From NCBI GenBank assembly GCA_903922465.1, contig CAIXTV010000124.1, positions 1-64,000 on the forward strand: DNA of 64,000 nucleotides, given 5' to 3'. The DNA comes from an uncultured bacterium. Its GTDB lineage: Bacteria > Bacteroidota > Bacteroidia > Bacteroidales > CAIXTV01. How positions within the stretch are numbered: position 1 is the stretch's first letter; every line of letters starts with the position of its first letter. The position numbers and the translations under genes are program-made. Of the stretch, positions 9,591 to 18,697 are shown piece after piece. The notes under the pieces were generated by a model. The model had not been told where the DNA came from, did no database searches, and saw nothing but the letters and a program-made list of their open reading frames with translations.

Positions 9591-10211
9591 TCAATAAAGA
9601 TATACCATTTTCTTTGTTTGGAAAAACTCTTCTTTAAAATAATCTGACAATGGATATAATGCGTATTTCAATGAAAGGGCATCAAGTTCATTTTCAAAAT
9701 CACCTCCTTTGAGATAAATGACACCATTGTTCATGAAATTGTATTTTGATCGACGTAGCAAGGGGCGGGTAAGTATTTCGAAGTCTGGAAGGTTTATAAC
9801 CGCACGGCTTACAATAAAATCATATTTTCCCGAAATATTTTCTACCCTGGCAGTCTTTGCAAGTACGTTTTTTAATCCCAAACGCGCAATGATATCATCG
9901 ACTACTCCTATTTTCTTCGCAATTGAATCGACCAAAGTGAATGAAACTTCAGGAAACACAATGGCTAAGGGCAAACCCGGCAGCCCCCCTCCTGTCCCAA
10001 CATCCAGTACCTTGGAAGCTTGGGGAAAAGTAAAGACTTTTGAAATAGAAAGCGAATGAACTATATGATGCAATTCCAGATTTTCAATGTCTTTGCGTGA
10101 AACCAGATTTATTTTCTGATTCCATTCTTCATACAACAGAATTAGCTGATGTAATTGTTCATATTGAACTGCAGTTAGTTCAGGGAAATAAGTTTGAATA
10201 TAATTGTTCAT
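9591..10211 (-). CDS. rsmG: 16S rRNA (guanine(527)-N7)-methyltransferase RsmG
   Basis: Methylates N7 of G527 in 16S rRNA using S-adenosylmethionine. The SAM-binding loop VLDVGTGGGLPGLPLAI is clear, followed by FTLVDSIAKKIGVV, the family's usual second motif, and the conserved SRAV segment. The frame extends nine codons upstream to 10238, but MNNYIQTYFPELT at 10211 matches the usual start and gives 206 residues, the normal length. Loss of this methylation gives low-level streptomycin resistance in other bacteria. It is divergent from the LysM glucosaminidase gene and separated from the OPT gene by 118 bp, so it probably has its own promoter. Confidence 0.95.
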   Translation of the reverse strand: MNNYIQTYFPELTAVQYEQLHQLILLYEEWNQKINLVSRKDIENLELHHIVHSLSISKVFTFPQASKVLDVGTGGGLPGLPLAIVFPEVSFTLVDSIAKKIGVVDDIIARLGLKNVLAKTARVENISGKYDFIVSRAVINLPDFEILTRPLLRRSKYNFMNNGVIYLKGGDFENELDALSLKYALYPLSDYFKEEFFQTKKMVYLY

Positions 10212-10482
10212 AGAAATATCTTCCAAAAGTAATAACAATTGATTGTGTAAAACTCATTTTGAAAGAAAAAATTTTAAATCAACTTCATTTTACCTTTGTA
10301 ATTGCAAAGACAAGCAAGTAAATAGATTGATTTTAGCGGATTAATTTCGAATTTTTATTTTTGAAAAGGTGCACGAAAGAGTGTTTTGTTCATTTAAACT
10401 CAAAAAACGCAATTTTATTTCCTTTATTCAAATAACATATGCTTGCTACTTCCTTTTTAATGATTTTAAACTTAGTTATCAA

Positions 10483-11487
10483 ATGAAAACACGAATCCTG
10501 ACCTTCTTCATAATACTCCTCCCCTATACTGTGGTTACTGCTTATGCTCAAAATTCGACTTATGATGAAATGGTGAATTCATATGTTCTGCTTTATAAAG
10601 ATATCGCCATCAGGAAAATGAATGATTACAAAATTCCAGCTAGTATATGTTTAGCACAAGGAATCATTGAATCGGGTTGTGGAAAAAGTGATTTGGCTAA
10701 GGAAGCTAACAATCATTTCGGTATTAAATGCCATAAAGATTGGACTGGAGACACTTTCATTAAGGATGATGATACCAAAAACGAGTGTTTCCGTAAGTAC
10801 AAGAAAGCTGAAGATTCTTTTAACGATCATTCGCTTTTCCTGACAAGTCGCGATCGTTATGCCTTTTTGTTTGATCTTAAAATTACCGATTATAAGTCTT
10901 GGGCACAGGGGCTTAAACAAGCCGGATATGCAACAAACCCAAAGTATGCTGAGACTCTGATTAATTTGATTGAAAAATACAAACTCAATGTTTATGACGA
11001 TATTTCACTTGCTCAATCTCTGAAAAAATCGGATGTTAAGAAGGAGAAATCTGCCAAAACCACTAAAAAAACAAAGCCCATTTCAATGGAAGTTGATATT
11101 GACGATTTTGAGTCGGTAAGCGTGGGTTTCAACAATAGGCGGGTATATGAAAACAATGGAGTGAAGTTTATCATAGCAAGAGAAAATGACAGTTTTTCAA
11201 AAATTGCCACCGATGTCGAAGCTAGTATTCAGTCATTAAGAACCTATAATGATTTTGACGCAAATCACAACTTGATCCCCGGCGAAATGTTATACATTGA
11301 AGCTAAAAAGAGAAACGGAAATTCAATTTATTATGTAGTGAAAGCGGGGGATAATCTGCATTCCATTTCGCAATATTTCGGAATAAAACTGAAACGTTTA
11401 TGCAAAATCAACAAAATTGTGGCCAAGGCTGAACTTAAAGAAGGGAAACACCTTTTGTTGCAAAAGAAATCGATTTTGGGGCTTTAG
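10483..11487 (+). CDS. Secreted N-acetylglucosaminidase with two LysM domains
   Basis: A peptidoglycan hydrolase of 334 residues. The start at 10483 gives a clean Sec signal peptide (MKTRILTFFIILL, cleavage after AYAQ near residue 22); the frame runs back to 10369 but those codons are not signal-like. The GH73/glucosaminidase domain spans about residues 27-160, with QGIIESGCGKS containing the catalytic Glu and NNHFGIKCHKDW typical of the family. After a Lys-rich linker come two LysM peptidoglycan-binding domains at about 225-275 and 285-332 (YYVVKAGDNLHSISQYFG). It should act in the periplasm on cell-wall remodelling or septum cleavage. A TACCTTTG box near 10287 is a weak promoter candidate. 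The gene is divergent from rsmG. Confidence 0.92.
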   Translation: MKTRILTFFIILLPYTVVTAYAQNSTYDEMVNSYVLLYKDIAIRKMNDYKIPASICLAQGIIESGCGKSDLAKEANNHFGIKCHKDWTGDTFIKDDDTKNECFRKYKKAEDSFNDHSLFLTSRDRYAFLFDLKITDYKSWAQGLKQAGYATNPKYAETLINLIEKYKLNVYDDISLAQSLKKSDVKKEKSAKTTKKTKPISMEVDIDDFESVSVGFNNRRVYENNGVKFIIARENDSFSKIATDVEASIQSLRTYNDFDANHNLIPGEMLYIEAKKRNGNSIYYVVKAGDNLHSISQYFGIKLKRLCKINKIVAKAELKEGKHLLLQKKSILGL

Positions 11488-11780
11488 GCATTGCTAACCC
11501 AAATGTAAAAGCAAATGATAACAATACTCACACAAGCTAAAGCCCTTATTTTATTACTTTCACACTTGTTAAACAGGAGTATTTTGAAGCTTTTAAAGGA
11601 TAGTGCACTACCTGTATTTACCAATTGTTAAAGAAACAACGGATCACAAGCAAAACTTGGGGGAGTGATTTCAGGTGCAAAATGGGCGAAAAAAGGAGTG
11701 AAAATGACGGTTTTTGAAAAAAAGCAAATTTTTAAGGGTCTTAAAGTGTTGATTGAATGATTACAAAATCACACGAAGTC
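11488..11780. other. Spacer between the glucosaminidase gene and repeat locus 2
   Basis: AT-rich sequence with no recognisable gene, no strong hairpin and no good promoter match on either strand. The 21-bp array begins at its right end. Confidence 0.6.
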
Positions 11781-12137
11781 AATTTGAGTGTAGGTAGAAC
11801 AAATTTGAGCGTAAGAAGTACCAATTTGAGTGTAGGTAGAACAAATTTTAGTGTAAGAATTACCAATTTGAGTGTAGGTAGAACAAATTTTAATGTAAGA
11901 ATTACCAATTTGAGTATAGGTAGAACAAATTTTAGTGTAAGAAGTACCAATTTGAGTGTAGGTAGAACTAATTTTATTGTAAGGGGGATAAATTTGAGTG
12001 TGAGGGGAACAAATTAGATTGTAAGAAGAATCAATTGGATTGTAAGTATTTCCAATTTGACTTGCACTGTCATCAATTTGATTTGCATCGTTATCAATTT
12101 GATTGCAGGTATCTTTAATCGAGCTGTGACTTTCTTT
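11781..12137. repeat. 21-bp tandem repeat, locus 2
   Basis: Seventeen units begin AATTT or a close variant at 11781, 11802, 11823 and on to 12117, each exactly 21 bp from the last. Two half-unit types alternate in the left part: AATTTGAGTGTAGGTAGAAC and AATTTTAGTGTAAGAATTAC, giving a 42-bp super-period as at locus 1. From 12012 rightward the units diverge strongly but keep phase. The array is open in both directions: a plus frame reads NLSVGRT/NFSVRIT heptads until 12017, and a minus frame from 12143 reads 124 residues with Ile at every seventh position, even through the diverged units. I found no good promoter for either frame, so I call a repeat and not a gene. Confidence 0.95.
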
Positions 12138-12325
12138 AAACATATTTTGAGGAGAATATATTTTGGTTTTAGAATTGCTTAATAGATTTTGATTCTCGTT
12201 AAATTGACAAAGCGTATTATCAATAATGGTTCTTATATCAAGGAGAGGAGTTCTGCTATTATCAGCATTTGTTCTTGAAATTTTTTAATTGAACTTTTTT
12301 GCTTATAAATAGATAATGGGGTGAA

Positions 12326-12359
12326 AAAACAAAACAGCTTTTGAAAACCTGTTTTGCTT
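12326..12359 (-). terminator. Possible terminator of the DUF5723 operon
   Basis: Inverted repeat AAACAAAACAG and CTGTTTTGCTT with a 10-bp loop. Read on the minus strand it ends CTGTTTTGTTTTTTC, a fair U-tract. It is about 260 bp past the DUF5723 stop codon, with repeat locus 3 between them, so the assignment is tentative. Confidence 0.45.
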
Positions 12360-12497
12360 AAATTGAAAACACTTTGAAAGCTTTAACTCGAAAACTTAAT
12401 AATTTTGGGCTTTATATGGATAATTGAAAATTATCCTTTGTTCAATACCTAATTGCAAATTCGGCTTAGCTCCATCGCAATTTTTATATCTGTCGCT

Positions 12498-12590
12498 CAG
12501 TGAGGTCTGTTTAAAATCGGGGAACTTTGATTTAAAAACAGGGAACTTTGATTTAAAAACGGGGAGTTTCCGAATCGAAGTTCCCCCTTT
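12498..12590. repeat. 21-bp tandem repeat, locus 3 (short)
   Basis: GGGGAAC at 12519, AGGGAAC at 12540 and GGGGAGT at 12561 mark three units of 21 bp whose body is CTTTGATTTAAAAAC. A degenerate unit precedes them. Directly after, 12574-12588 reads AATCGAAGTTCCCCC, an inverted copy of the unit start, so a hairpin could form. It lies just beyond the stop codon of the DUF5723 gene, where it would be in that gene's 3' untranslated region. Confidence 0.85.
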
Positions 12591-12616
12591 TCAAGTGGAA
12601 CAAATTTAAATTATTA

Positions 12617-14017
12617 TTAAAGAAGCATTGTATCGAAAAGCGGGGGATCTTTCCTAATTTTCGCCTTATTGATATGATCTTTTCCGAAAACCAAATTAAT
12701 CCCAAAAACAACATTGAATTTGCGAGTATCGAGAGGCTTTATCAGTCCATAAACATTGTCAGCACAAATATATAGCTGAAAGGGACCTAAACTGGCATTC
12801 ATGCCCAGTCCGAAATTCGTGTATGTATGATTGTGAATTGAATAGGTAATCGCTACACCAAAGTTCTTACCAAAATTACGATTGTATGAAACCGTAAGCG
12901 AAGGTTTAAAGGTGTTCTTAATGAATTCGTTGCGCAGCATAATTCCAAACAAATCTTTAGTTGTTAAGTTATAAAAACCAGCCAAATAGAGCTTGGTATT
13001 AATACGTGATGTATAACTGCTATTTGTTTCAATAACATTGAAGGTATTGCCCAAACTGTCCAAAAAAGAGTTTAGATAATCATTCTGAAACTGACCGTTT
13101 CTAACCAAGGAGTCGATATCGAATCCTTCAAATGTAAAACTCGAATTTGGCTTTTCGCTTTTGAAAGTACGAGGATTTTCTTTCCATTTAATGTATCCGA
13201 ACAAATCAACAACACTTGCCGAAAAAGAGAATTTATCATTCAAACGATACTGCCCACCTAAATCGAAAGCCCAACCTTGATTTTTTCCATAGAATGAAGT
13301 GCTGAAAGTATCCATGTTGGGGTATGAAGTGTGTAATAATATGTCTGAAGTGCCTGTTAGTGCAAAAGAGGATTGTTCTGTAGTCAAGTTAACATCAGAT
13401 GTTTCGGTGTAGATGTTTGCAGCGCCGATTAAATATTTTACACGCACACCTGCCGAAATCTTATCATTGATTTTGCGGGCGAAACTCAGGCCAATATCAT
13501 GATAAAGTGTTGCATTAATAGCATTACCACCTAATTCGGCAGTTTGTCCTATAAACTGAGCATTGCCCTTCAGAATGAGTTTCATGAAATCGCTCGTATA
13601 GCTATATGTTGCAATGAAATGCTGGTTAAAACCCAACTGAACCCAATTCTTTTTCCCTATATGAAATCCAAACGAGAGAATTTCATCGTTAATTTCAAGA
13701 CTTAAAAGGTTCTTTTTCGAAAGTCCATCAATTACATTAGTTTGATCAATCACCAGCGAATCATCAGAACGCTTGTGAATCAAATCATGATAAGAAAATG
13801 CATTGTTTTCGAAACCCACATTCCACATCGAAAGCAAAGGAAAACCAACATAATATTTCACATTTGGAATAAACGAAGGATTCATATTCGACGACTGAGG
13901 TACATTTTGCATGAAATAGAGGGTGTAACTATCCTGTGAAAATGTTTTTGAATGCACTACAAACAATAAAAAGAGAATGCATGATTTTAGAGTGAACTTT
14001 GTAAATTTATGAGTCAT
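12617..14017 (-). CDS. DUF5723 family outer-membrane beta-barrel-like protein
   Basis: 466 residues with a Sec signal peptide (LFLLFVVHSKTFSQ, cleavage near residue 27). The mature part begins SYTLYFMQNVPQSSNMNPSF, the hallmark of DUF5723 proteins of Bacteroidota, which resemble porin-like barrels. The remainder alternates aromatic and polar residues, and the middle has GVRVKYLIGAANIYTET. Function is unknown; an outer-membrane location is inferred. It lies 15 bp after a lipoprotein gene on the same strand and is almost certainly co-transcribed with it, so the two may act as a pair at the outer membrane. Confidence 0.82.
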   Translation of the reverse strand: MTHKFTKFTLKSCILFLLFVVHSKTFSQDSYTLYFMQNVPQSSNMNPSFIPNVKYYVGFPLLSMWNVGFENNAFSYHDLIHKRSDDSLVIDQTNVIDGLSKKNLLSLEINDEILSFGFHIGKKNWVQLGFNQHFIATYSYTSDFMKLILKGNAQFIGQTAELGGNAINATLYHDIGLSFARKINDKISAGVRVKYLIGAANIYTETSDVNLTTEQSSFALTGTSDILLHTSYPNMDTFSTSFYGKNQGWAFDLGGQYRLNDKFSFSASVVDLFGYIKWKENPRTFKSEKPNSSFTFEGFDIDSLVRNGQFQNDYLNSFLDSLGNTFNVIETNSSYTSRINTKLYLAGFYNLTTKDLFGIMLRNEFIKNTFKPSLTVSYNRNFGKNFGVAITYSIHNHTYTNFGLGMNASLGPFQLYICADNVYGLIKPLDTRKFNVVFGINLVFGKDHINKAKIRKDPPLFDTMLL

Positions 14018-14032
14018 GTATAGGTATTATTA

Positions 14033-15670
14033 TCAGTGAAAGTTAACTTTAAACTTTGCTTTTGCTCCAATTTTCAAATCAAGGGCATTATCCATATATA
14101 TTTTCACATCAGTGTTAGTATAGTTATACGACCATAATTCTCCTCTCAAAAATATATACTTAATCCCGTTAATGTTTTTCAATCTATCTCCTTCTAAGAG
14201 AATATCGGTAAGCTTGTAAGTTGGGGTTTGTACTTTTAAGTCAGGTGCAGGACCAATAATTCCGGCATACACCATTTGCTGATATGGATTCAGCAATGAA
14301 TCTTTCACCACATAAGCCGAATCAACAAAATATATTTGAATATGAGCATCAACTGGAAAACCATTAGTTGCATTCACTCTAAATAAAATCGACTCTAACT
14401 GGTCAATCCTATCGTATTTAAATTCAATTGTATCCTGATAAGAAAATCCTTTAATTTTTCCCCAAAGAGGAATTTCAATTTTGAGCTTAGTGCCAAAACG
14501 AGAAGTGTCGATTAAGAAATTCGAAACATTTGGATTTGCAGCCGGATTGGTGGTCCCCGTGACGTTATAGATAAATTTCCGAGGAGAAATGTTCATCACC
14601 TGATTGATGTTAGAGTTAGAAGAACTTAAAATATTGACATTTTCAATAGTCTGTCCAAATTGAAGAAGTGTTGGATATGGAACAATCAGTGGATTATAGA
14701 TAGTTGAACTTACATTTATCAAATACGGAGGATTAACACTTGAAGTTCCATACAACTCATTCACATTAAAATTGACTGGCATTCCAATCGAGTTCCATGT
14801 ATATAGTTTTGCTTTCATATCCACTAAATCGAAATAACTCGTATAGTTATTTTCAAATATTTCTATGTGAAAAGTGTCCTGAGCAGTGAAAGAAAGTTGT
14901 CCAAAATAGCCGAACATTTTCGAGAAATGCAAGGTATTCATTTGATTGGTTAAATTTAGGAAGTAAGGAGAATTGTTAGGATTGCCATCACCAGTATATT
15001 TAATTTTATACCGTATCTGAATTTCATTTTGAGCAGGGGCAACATTATTGGGCTTTAATGTATATCCAGTAATGTCAAAAGATTCAGAAATTGGAACAGG
15101 AATAGTTCCCACATAATGAATCAGTTTTGTGAAAATCTGTCCGTTTTGCTTGAGATTAAGAATAGATATTTCAATATCACAATTATGATTGATGTTTGAA
15201 CTCAAATTAACGTCAAAACTACCATTTTTAAACGCAATGGAATCAATTCGCTGATCCGCTGTTGTAGAACTAAAGTTATAATTCATGGTAAAACTAATCG
15301 AATCACTCACACCCAAAGGAAGATCGAGGAGATTGACATTATTCTGAGCTAAATTAAAGTCTTGTTGAGGCAATACAATCATTTCTTCAGCCCTCTTTGA
15401 CCAAAGCTCACTCGATTGAAAAACAAGAGTAATAAAACCGTTTGTTGGGTCGGTTTGAATTATCGAAGTACTGTCGTTTACCATCTTATCAATAGTAAGA
15501 TGAGAATTTATTAAAGAAGAAGCCCACTCCTGCTCCAGCTCATTGTCGGCCAGGCGATTAAAATCAAAATCTTCTTTCTTTACACAAGAATAGAATAAGG
15601 CTAAAGAGAGTATAAACCCAATTATAAGCCTTATTTCTTTAAATGAAAAATGCTTAATGTTTCGTTTCAT
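14033..15670 (-). CDS. Hypothetical lipoprotein paired with the DUF5723 gene
   Basis: 545 residues if started at MKRNIKHFSFKE (15670); the frame continues 14 codons upstream to 15712 but that part does not resemble a signal. A hydrophobic segment followed by a lipobox-like SLALFYSCVKKEDF places a lipidated Cys near residue 29. The rest is rich in beta-strand-like, Asn/Ser/Thr-rich sequence with no domain I recognise. Export as a lipoprotein and membership of the DUF5723 operon (15-bp gap) are what the sequence supports. It could be an accessory or assembly partner for the neighbouring barrel; that is inference. Confidence 0.75.
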   Translation of the reverse strand: MKRNIKHFSFKEIRLIIGFILSLALFYSCVKKEDFDFNRLADNELEQEWASSLINSHLTIDKMVNDSTSIIQTDPTNGFITLVFQSSELWSKRAEEMIVLPQQDFNLAQNNVNLLDLPLGVSDSISFTMNYNFSSTTADQRIDSIAFKNGSFDVNLSSNINHNCDIEISILNLKQNGQIFTKLIHYVGTIPVPISESFDITGYTLKPNNVAPAQNEIQIRYKIKYTGDGNPNNSPYFLNLTNQMNTLHFSKMFGYFGQLSFTAQDTFHIEIFENNYTSYFDLVDMKAKLYTWNSIGMPVNFNVNELYGTSSVNPPYLINVSSTIYNPLIVPYPTLLQFGQTIENVNILSSSNSNINQVMNISPRKFIYNVTGTTNPAANPNVSNFLIDTSRFGTKLKIEIPLWGKIKGFSYQDTIEFKYDRIDQLESILFRVNATNGFPVDAHIQIYFVDSAYVVKDSLLNPYQQMVYAGIIGPAPDLKVQTPTYKLTDILLEGDRLKNINGIKYIFLRGELWSYNYTNTDVKIYMDNALDLKIGAKAKFKVNFH

Positions 15671-15857
15671 AGCTATAAGAATATATAGTTCAAATATACA
15701 CTTATTCTCCAACAGCGTGTTAAATTAATTTGTTAAAAAAAATCTGGAGGATAGAATCAACTTACTACAAAATCATCAAACTACTGAATACTAATACAAT
15801 GAACTACAATTCATGAGAATAATTATTATTGTTTTTTATTTTAAAAGAAACACTTTC

Positions 15858-16712
15858 TCACATCCATTTGACTTCAATGGTCTTTGTATATTGAATTTCT
15901 TTCTCATAAATGAATTTTGGAAACCCAAATACAGAAACAGCATAAACCGAATATCCTTTTTTAACCTTTAATCGTTTTTCCAAGGTCTTATGTGCATATT
16001 GTGCATAGCCGATAATGCAGCTGCCAATGCCTATTGATTCAGCATACAGCATCATATATTGCTGTGCAATGATACAATCATCTTTCGACTGCTGGGCTCG
16101 TTTTGGAGCAATTACACAAACCACTAGAGGTGCGCCTCTAAATATGGGATATTCCTTCTTTGTAAATTCAGCATTCATTTGGGCTAATGCATTTAGCAAG
16201 AACTTAAGGTTAAGACTTAGCTTTCTACTGAAGACACTTATTAATCCTATTGTAATAGGGTTAATTATGAATTTCAATGAATTAAATTTCCGTAAAATAG
16301 CTTTTTCCAATTCAATGATTTTCTTTTCATCACGAATAATGATGTATTCTCTTTTTCTTTTATTTGAAGAACTGGGAGATTTCTCAGCATAATGTATGAA
16401 ATTTTCCAAAACATCCTTTTCAATTGCATCTTTTTTGAAATGACGAACCGAGCGCTTCCCTATTAAAAGCTTTTCAATTTCAGTATGTTGTTCTTCATTC
16501 TGAAGAATCTTAAATGCGTTAAGTTTCCCCTGAGTAGCACTAATGGCATTTTCGGGACATATTGCTGCACAATGCCCGCATGAGCAACACATCAATGGGT
16601 TTATTTGGACTAAGGAAGTGTCTAGAATTCCAAGAGTATTACTTCCACAAATCTGGATGCATTTCCTGCAAAGGCTGCATTTTAACTGGTCTATAATTAT
16701 GTTATTGATCAA
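15858..16712 (-). CDS. Nitroreductase with N-terminal two-[4Fe-4S] ferredoxin domain
   Basis: 284 residues in two parts. Residues 8-60 hold two CxxCxxCxxxC clusters (Cys12, 15, 18, 22 and Cys42, 45, 48, 52), expected to bind two [4Fe-4S] clusters. Residues 80-284 form an FMN-dependent nitroreductase: LIGKRSVRHFKKDAIEK at the start, AEKSPSSSN for FMN binding, and YAESIGIGSCIIGYA near the end. Such fusions are cytosolic oxidoreductases linking ferredoxin electrons to flavin chemistry; the substrate is not known. The gene starts 5 bp after the stop of a DUF3857 gene, so it is probably the last cistron of that operon, although no functional link is obvious. Confidence 0.9.
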   Translation of the reverse strand: MINNIIIDQLKCSLCRKCIQICGSNTLGILDTSLVQINPLMCCSCGHCAAICPENAISATQGKLNAFKILQNEEQHTEIEKLLIGKRSVRHFKKDAIEKDVLENFIHYAEKSPSSSNKRKREYIIIRDEKKIIELEKAILRKFNSLKFIINPITIGLISVFSRKLSLNLKFLLNALAQMNAEFTKKEYPIFRGAPLVVCVIAPKRAQQSKDDCIIAQQYMMLYAESIGIGSCIIGYAQYAHKTLEKRLKVKKGYSVYAVSVFGFPKFIYEKEIQYTKTIEVKWM

Positions 16713-16717
16713 TGCTT

Positions 16718-18697
16718 TTATTGCCCCTCTGTTTTTTTCTCAAAAACAAGTACTACCTTATTGAAGTTTGCAGAAGCATTTGCCACACGTCGATAATCTT
16801 CAAACTCACTCACAGCATACTCATATTCCTTATAATATTCCAAAATTGAAATGGTCACGATATTGTTTTCCAGTTTGTAATCAGAAACAAAAGACATGGT
16901 GGAGTCGTTGTTTTTTCTGATATAATTCTCAATAAGTTTCAATTGATCTAGGTTAGAAACTTTGTATCCAGTGGGGATGTTGAAAACAATGTTTCTGATA
17001 TATCCATGGTTATAAGGAAACTCAAGAGGGAGTTTACGCTCTTCTTTCTTATAAAGTTCCATCTGTGGTCCTATCAGCATTCCTGCCTTAAACAGAAACT
17101 TAGTGCCGGCTTTTTCAAAAAAATAGTCCGATTTAAGTTTCGCTTTTGTAATTAAAGGTTTTTGTCCAAGAAAATTTCCTTCATTGTTTTCAAAAGTCAA
17201 TTCAACAATAGTTCCCTCTTTATCAATACTTTTTATGATTGATTCAGAAAAATCCTTTAATTTATCTTCCTCTTTTATAAAACTGAAGTAAGGCTGATAA
17301 TTGGCGGCAGTGTATCCTGCCATTTCTCGGGAAATATCCAATTTGGTATCGTTGAAGTCTGTGTTAATATCAACTTTAATTCTTAGTATATCCATACTTT
17401 CATCGTATTTTGCTCCCTTAATGAATTTTATTTTCCCGAGTCCTGTGCTATAATCTCCCATCGAAACAGTCTTGATAAATAACCCATAATTGTTAATATT
17501 GCTATTATCAGGAAAGCCAAGCCTGGTGAAATTATCATTAGGAGAAAGATACTTTTTGATTTTAGGGAAATATAGCAGATATTTATCAAGAAACGAATAG
17601 CATTCGAAGTCCATATCAAATTTAGTATCGAAACGATCTGAGGTAATTACAATTTCTGTTTCAATATCAAGGGCTTTGAAAAGGTTTGCAAATAGCTTCA
17701 CTGCTCCAAATTCATTATATGCTTTGTTTGCAACAACTTTCGAGATTAACGATTTGTCAGGTTCCAAAGATTCATGATAAATAAAATTTGTTTTCAAATA
17801 ATTCTCTATCAATCTAATTTTAGCCTCTTCGCTATTTGCATCCAGTTTAACATCTTTAATCAAACTTTTAATTGACTTTAAATCTTTTGACTCAAGTTCA
17901 TTATATATCCGATCATAAATACTAGAAGCAATTGGGCCATATGAATATATATCTTTCTTTCCAGTTGCTGAATTAAAATTAAGTTTTACAGCATACTTCA
18001 TTAAATTTGCTTTTAAGGCAGCACCTTCTTCATCCTTTAAACGAGGTATATTTTCTTTTTTAATTACCCATACATTATTTGCTTTTTCATTTGTATCCAA
18101 AATAGCTTCAGGACATCCATTATAACTTTTAAATTTAAATCCCAGATTTGTAGGAGTTATATATTTTGATTCTGAATATAAGATGGGAATACCAGATTGA
18201 ATTATATTAATACTCCCTTTTAGAGATGGTTGTTGTTTAATGCAATACATATACTCTATTTCGCAACCTTCTTCAATTCCTTCAAAAGCAAAATAATGGT
18301 ATTTTGTTTCAGACTCCTGATCAAAAGCTTCTTTAATTTCGTCTTTTTTCAATTCCTTGATGGTACCATCATTTTTAATTACCCTAGCTTTTTCAAAGGC
18401 TGTTTTATCATCATTATACAAAGGAATATATACCTTGTTATTGCTTTCAATACCAACATGAGTAATAAGTTTTAATCTTTTATGAGTAATTTTATATTCT
18501 GTCAAAACATCATTCTCATAAACATACTCATAGAAATTCTTAACGAAAATCACTACAGAATTATTCGATGTATCCGAATCAGTTTTTGTCAGTTTTGGGT
18601 TCTCTTCCCATCTATACGATTTGTAGTTTTCAAGGGGGGATTGAGCATTTAGGCTTGTAACAATTACAAAGGTTAATAATAAGAATTTGTTTTTCAT
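16718..18697 (-). CDS. DUF3857 domain protein, exported (first of two)
   Basis: 659 residues with a signal peptide (MKNKFLLLTFVIVTSLNAQ). The DUF3857 domain covers about residues 45-240, including KRLKLITHVGIESNNKVYIPL and EGIEEGCEIEYMY. Residues 280-400 have the helical layout of a transglutaminase-like fold, but in ANKAYNEFGAVKLFANLFKAL a Gly stands where the nucleophilic Cys of RYGDCKD would be, so this copy looks catalytically inactive. A C-terminal beta-rich part follows. Its start overlaps the end of the next DUF3857 gene upstream by 4 bp, which implies translational coupling. Probably periplasmic; function unknown. Confidence 0.82.
   Translation of the reverse strand: MKNKFLLLTFVIVTSLNAQSPLENYKSYRWEENPKLTKTDSDTSNNSVVIFVKNFYEYVYENDVLTEYKITHKRLKLITHVGIESNNKVYIPLYNDDKTAFEKARVIKNDGTIKELKKDEIKEAFDQESETKYHYFAFEGIEEGCEIEYMYCIKQQPSLKGSINIIQSGIPILYSESKYITPTNLGFKFKSYNGCPEAILDTNEKANNVWVIKKENIPRLKDEEGAALKANLMKYAVKLNFNSATGKKDIYSYGPIASSIYDRIYNELESKDLKSIKSLIKDVKLDANSEEAKIRLIENYLKTNFIYHESLEPDKSLISKVVANKAYNEFGAVKLFANLFKALDIETEIVITSDRFDTKFDMDFECYSFLDKYLLYFPKIKKYLSPNDNFTRLGFPDNSNINNYGLFIKTVSMGDYSTGLGKIKFIKGAKYDESMDILRIKVDINTDFNDTKLDISREMAGYTAANYQPYFSFIKEEDKLKDFSESIIKSIDKEGTIVELTFENNEGNFLGQKPLITKAKLKSDYFFEKAGTKFLFKAGMLIGPQMELYKKEERKLPLEFPYNHGYIRNIVFNIPTGYKVSNLDQLKLIENYIRKNNDSTMSFVSDYKLENNIVTISILEYYKEYEYAVSEFEDYRRVANASANFNKVVLVFEKKTEGQ

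Noticed and set aside
11741-12143. Three overlapping ORFs on both strands across locus 2
   Set aside because: Openness follows from the repeat. No promoter on either strand fits the TTG-N19-TAnnTTTG pattern. Kept as an observation and not as a gene.
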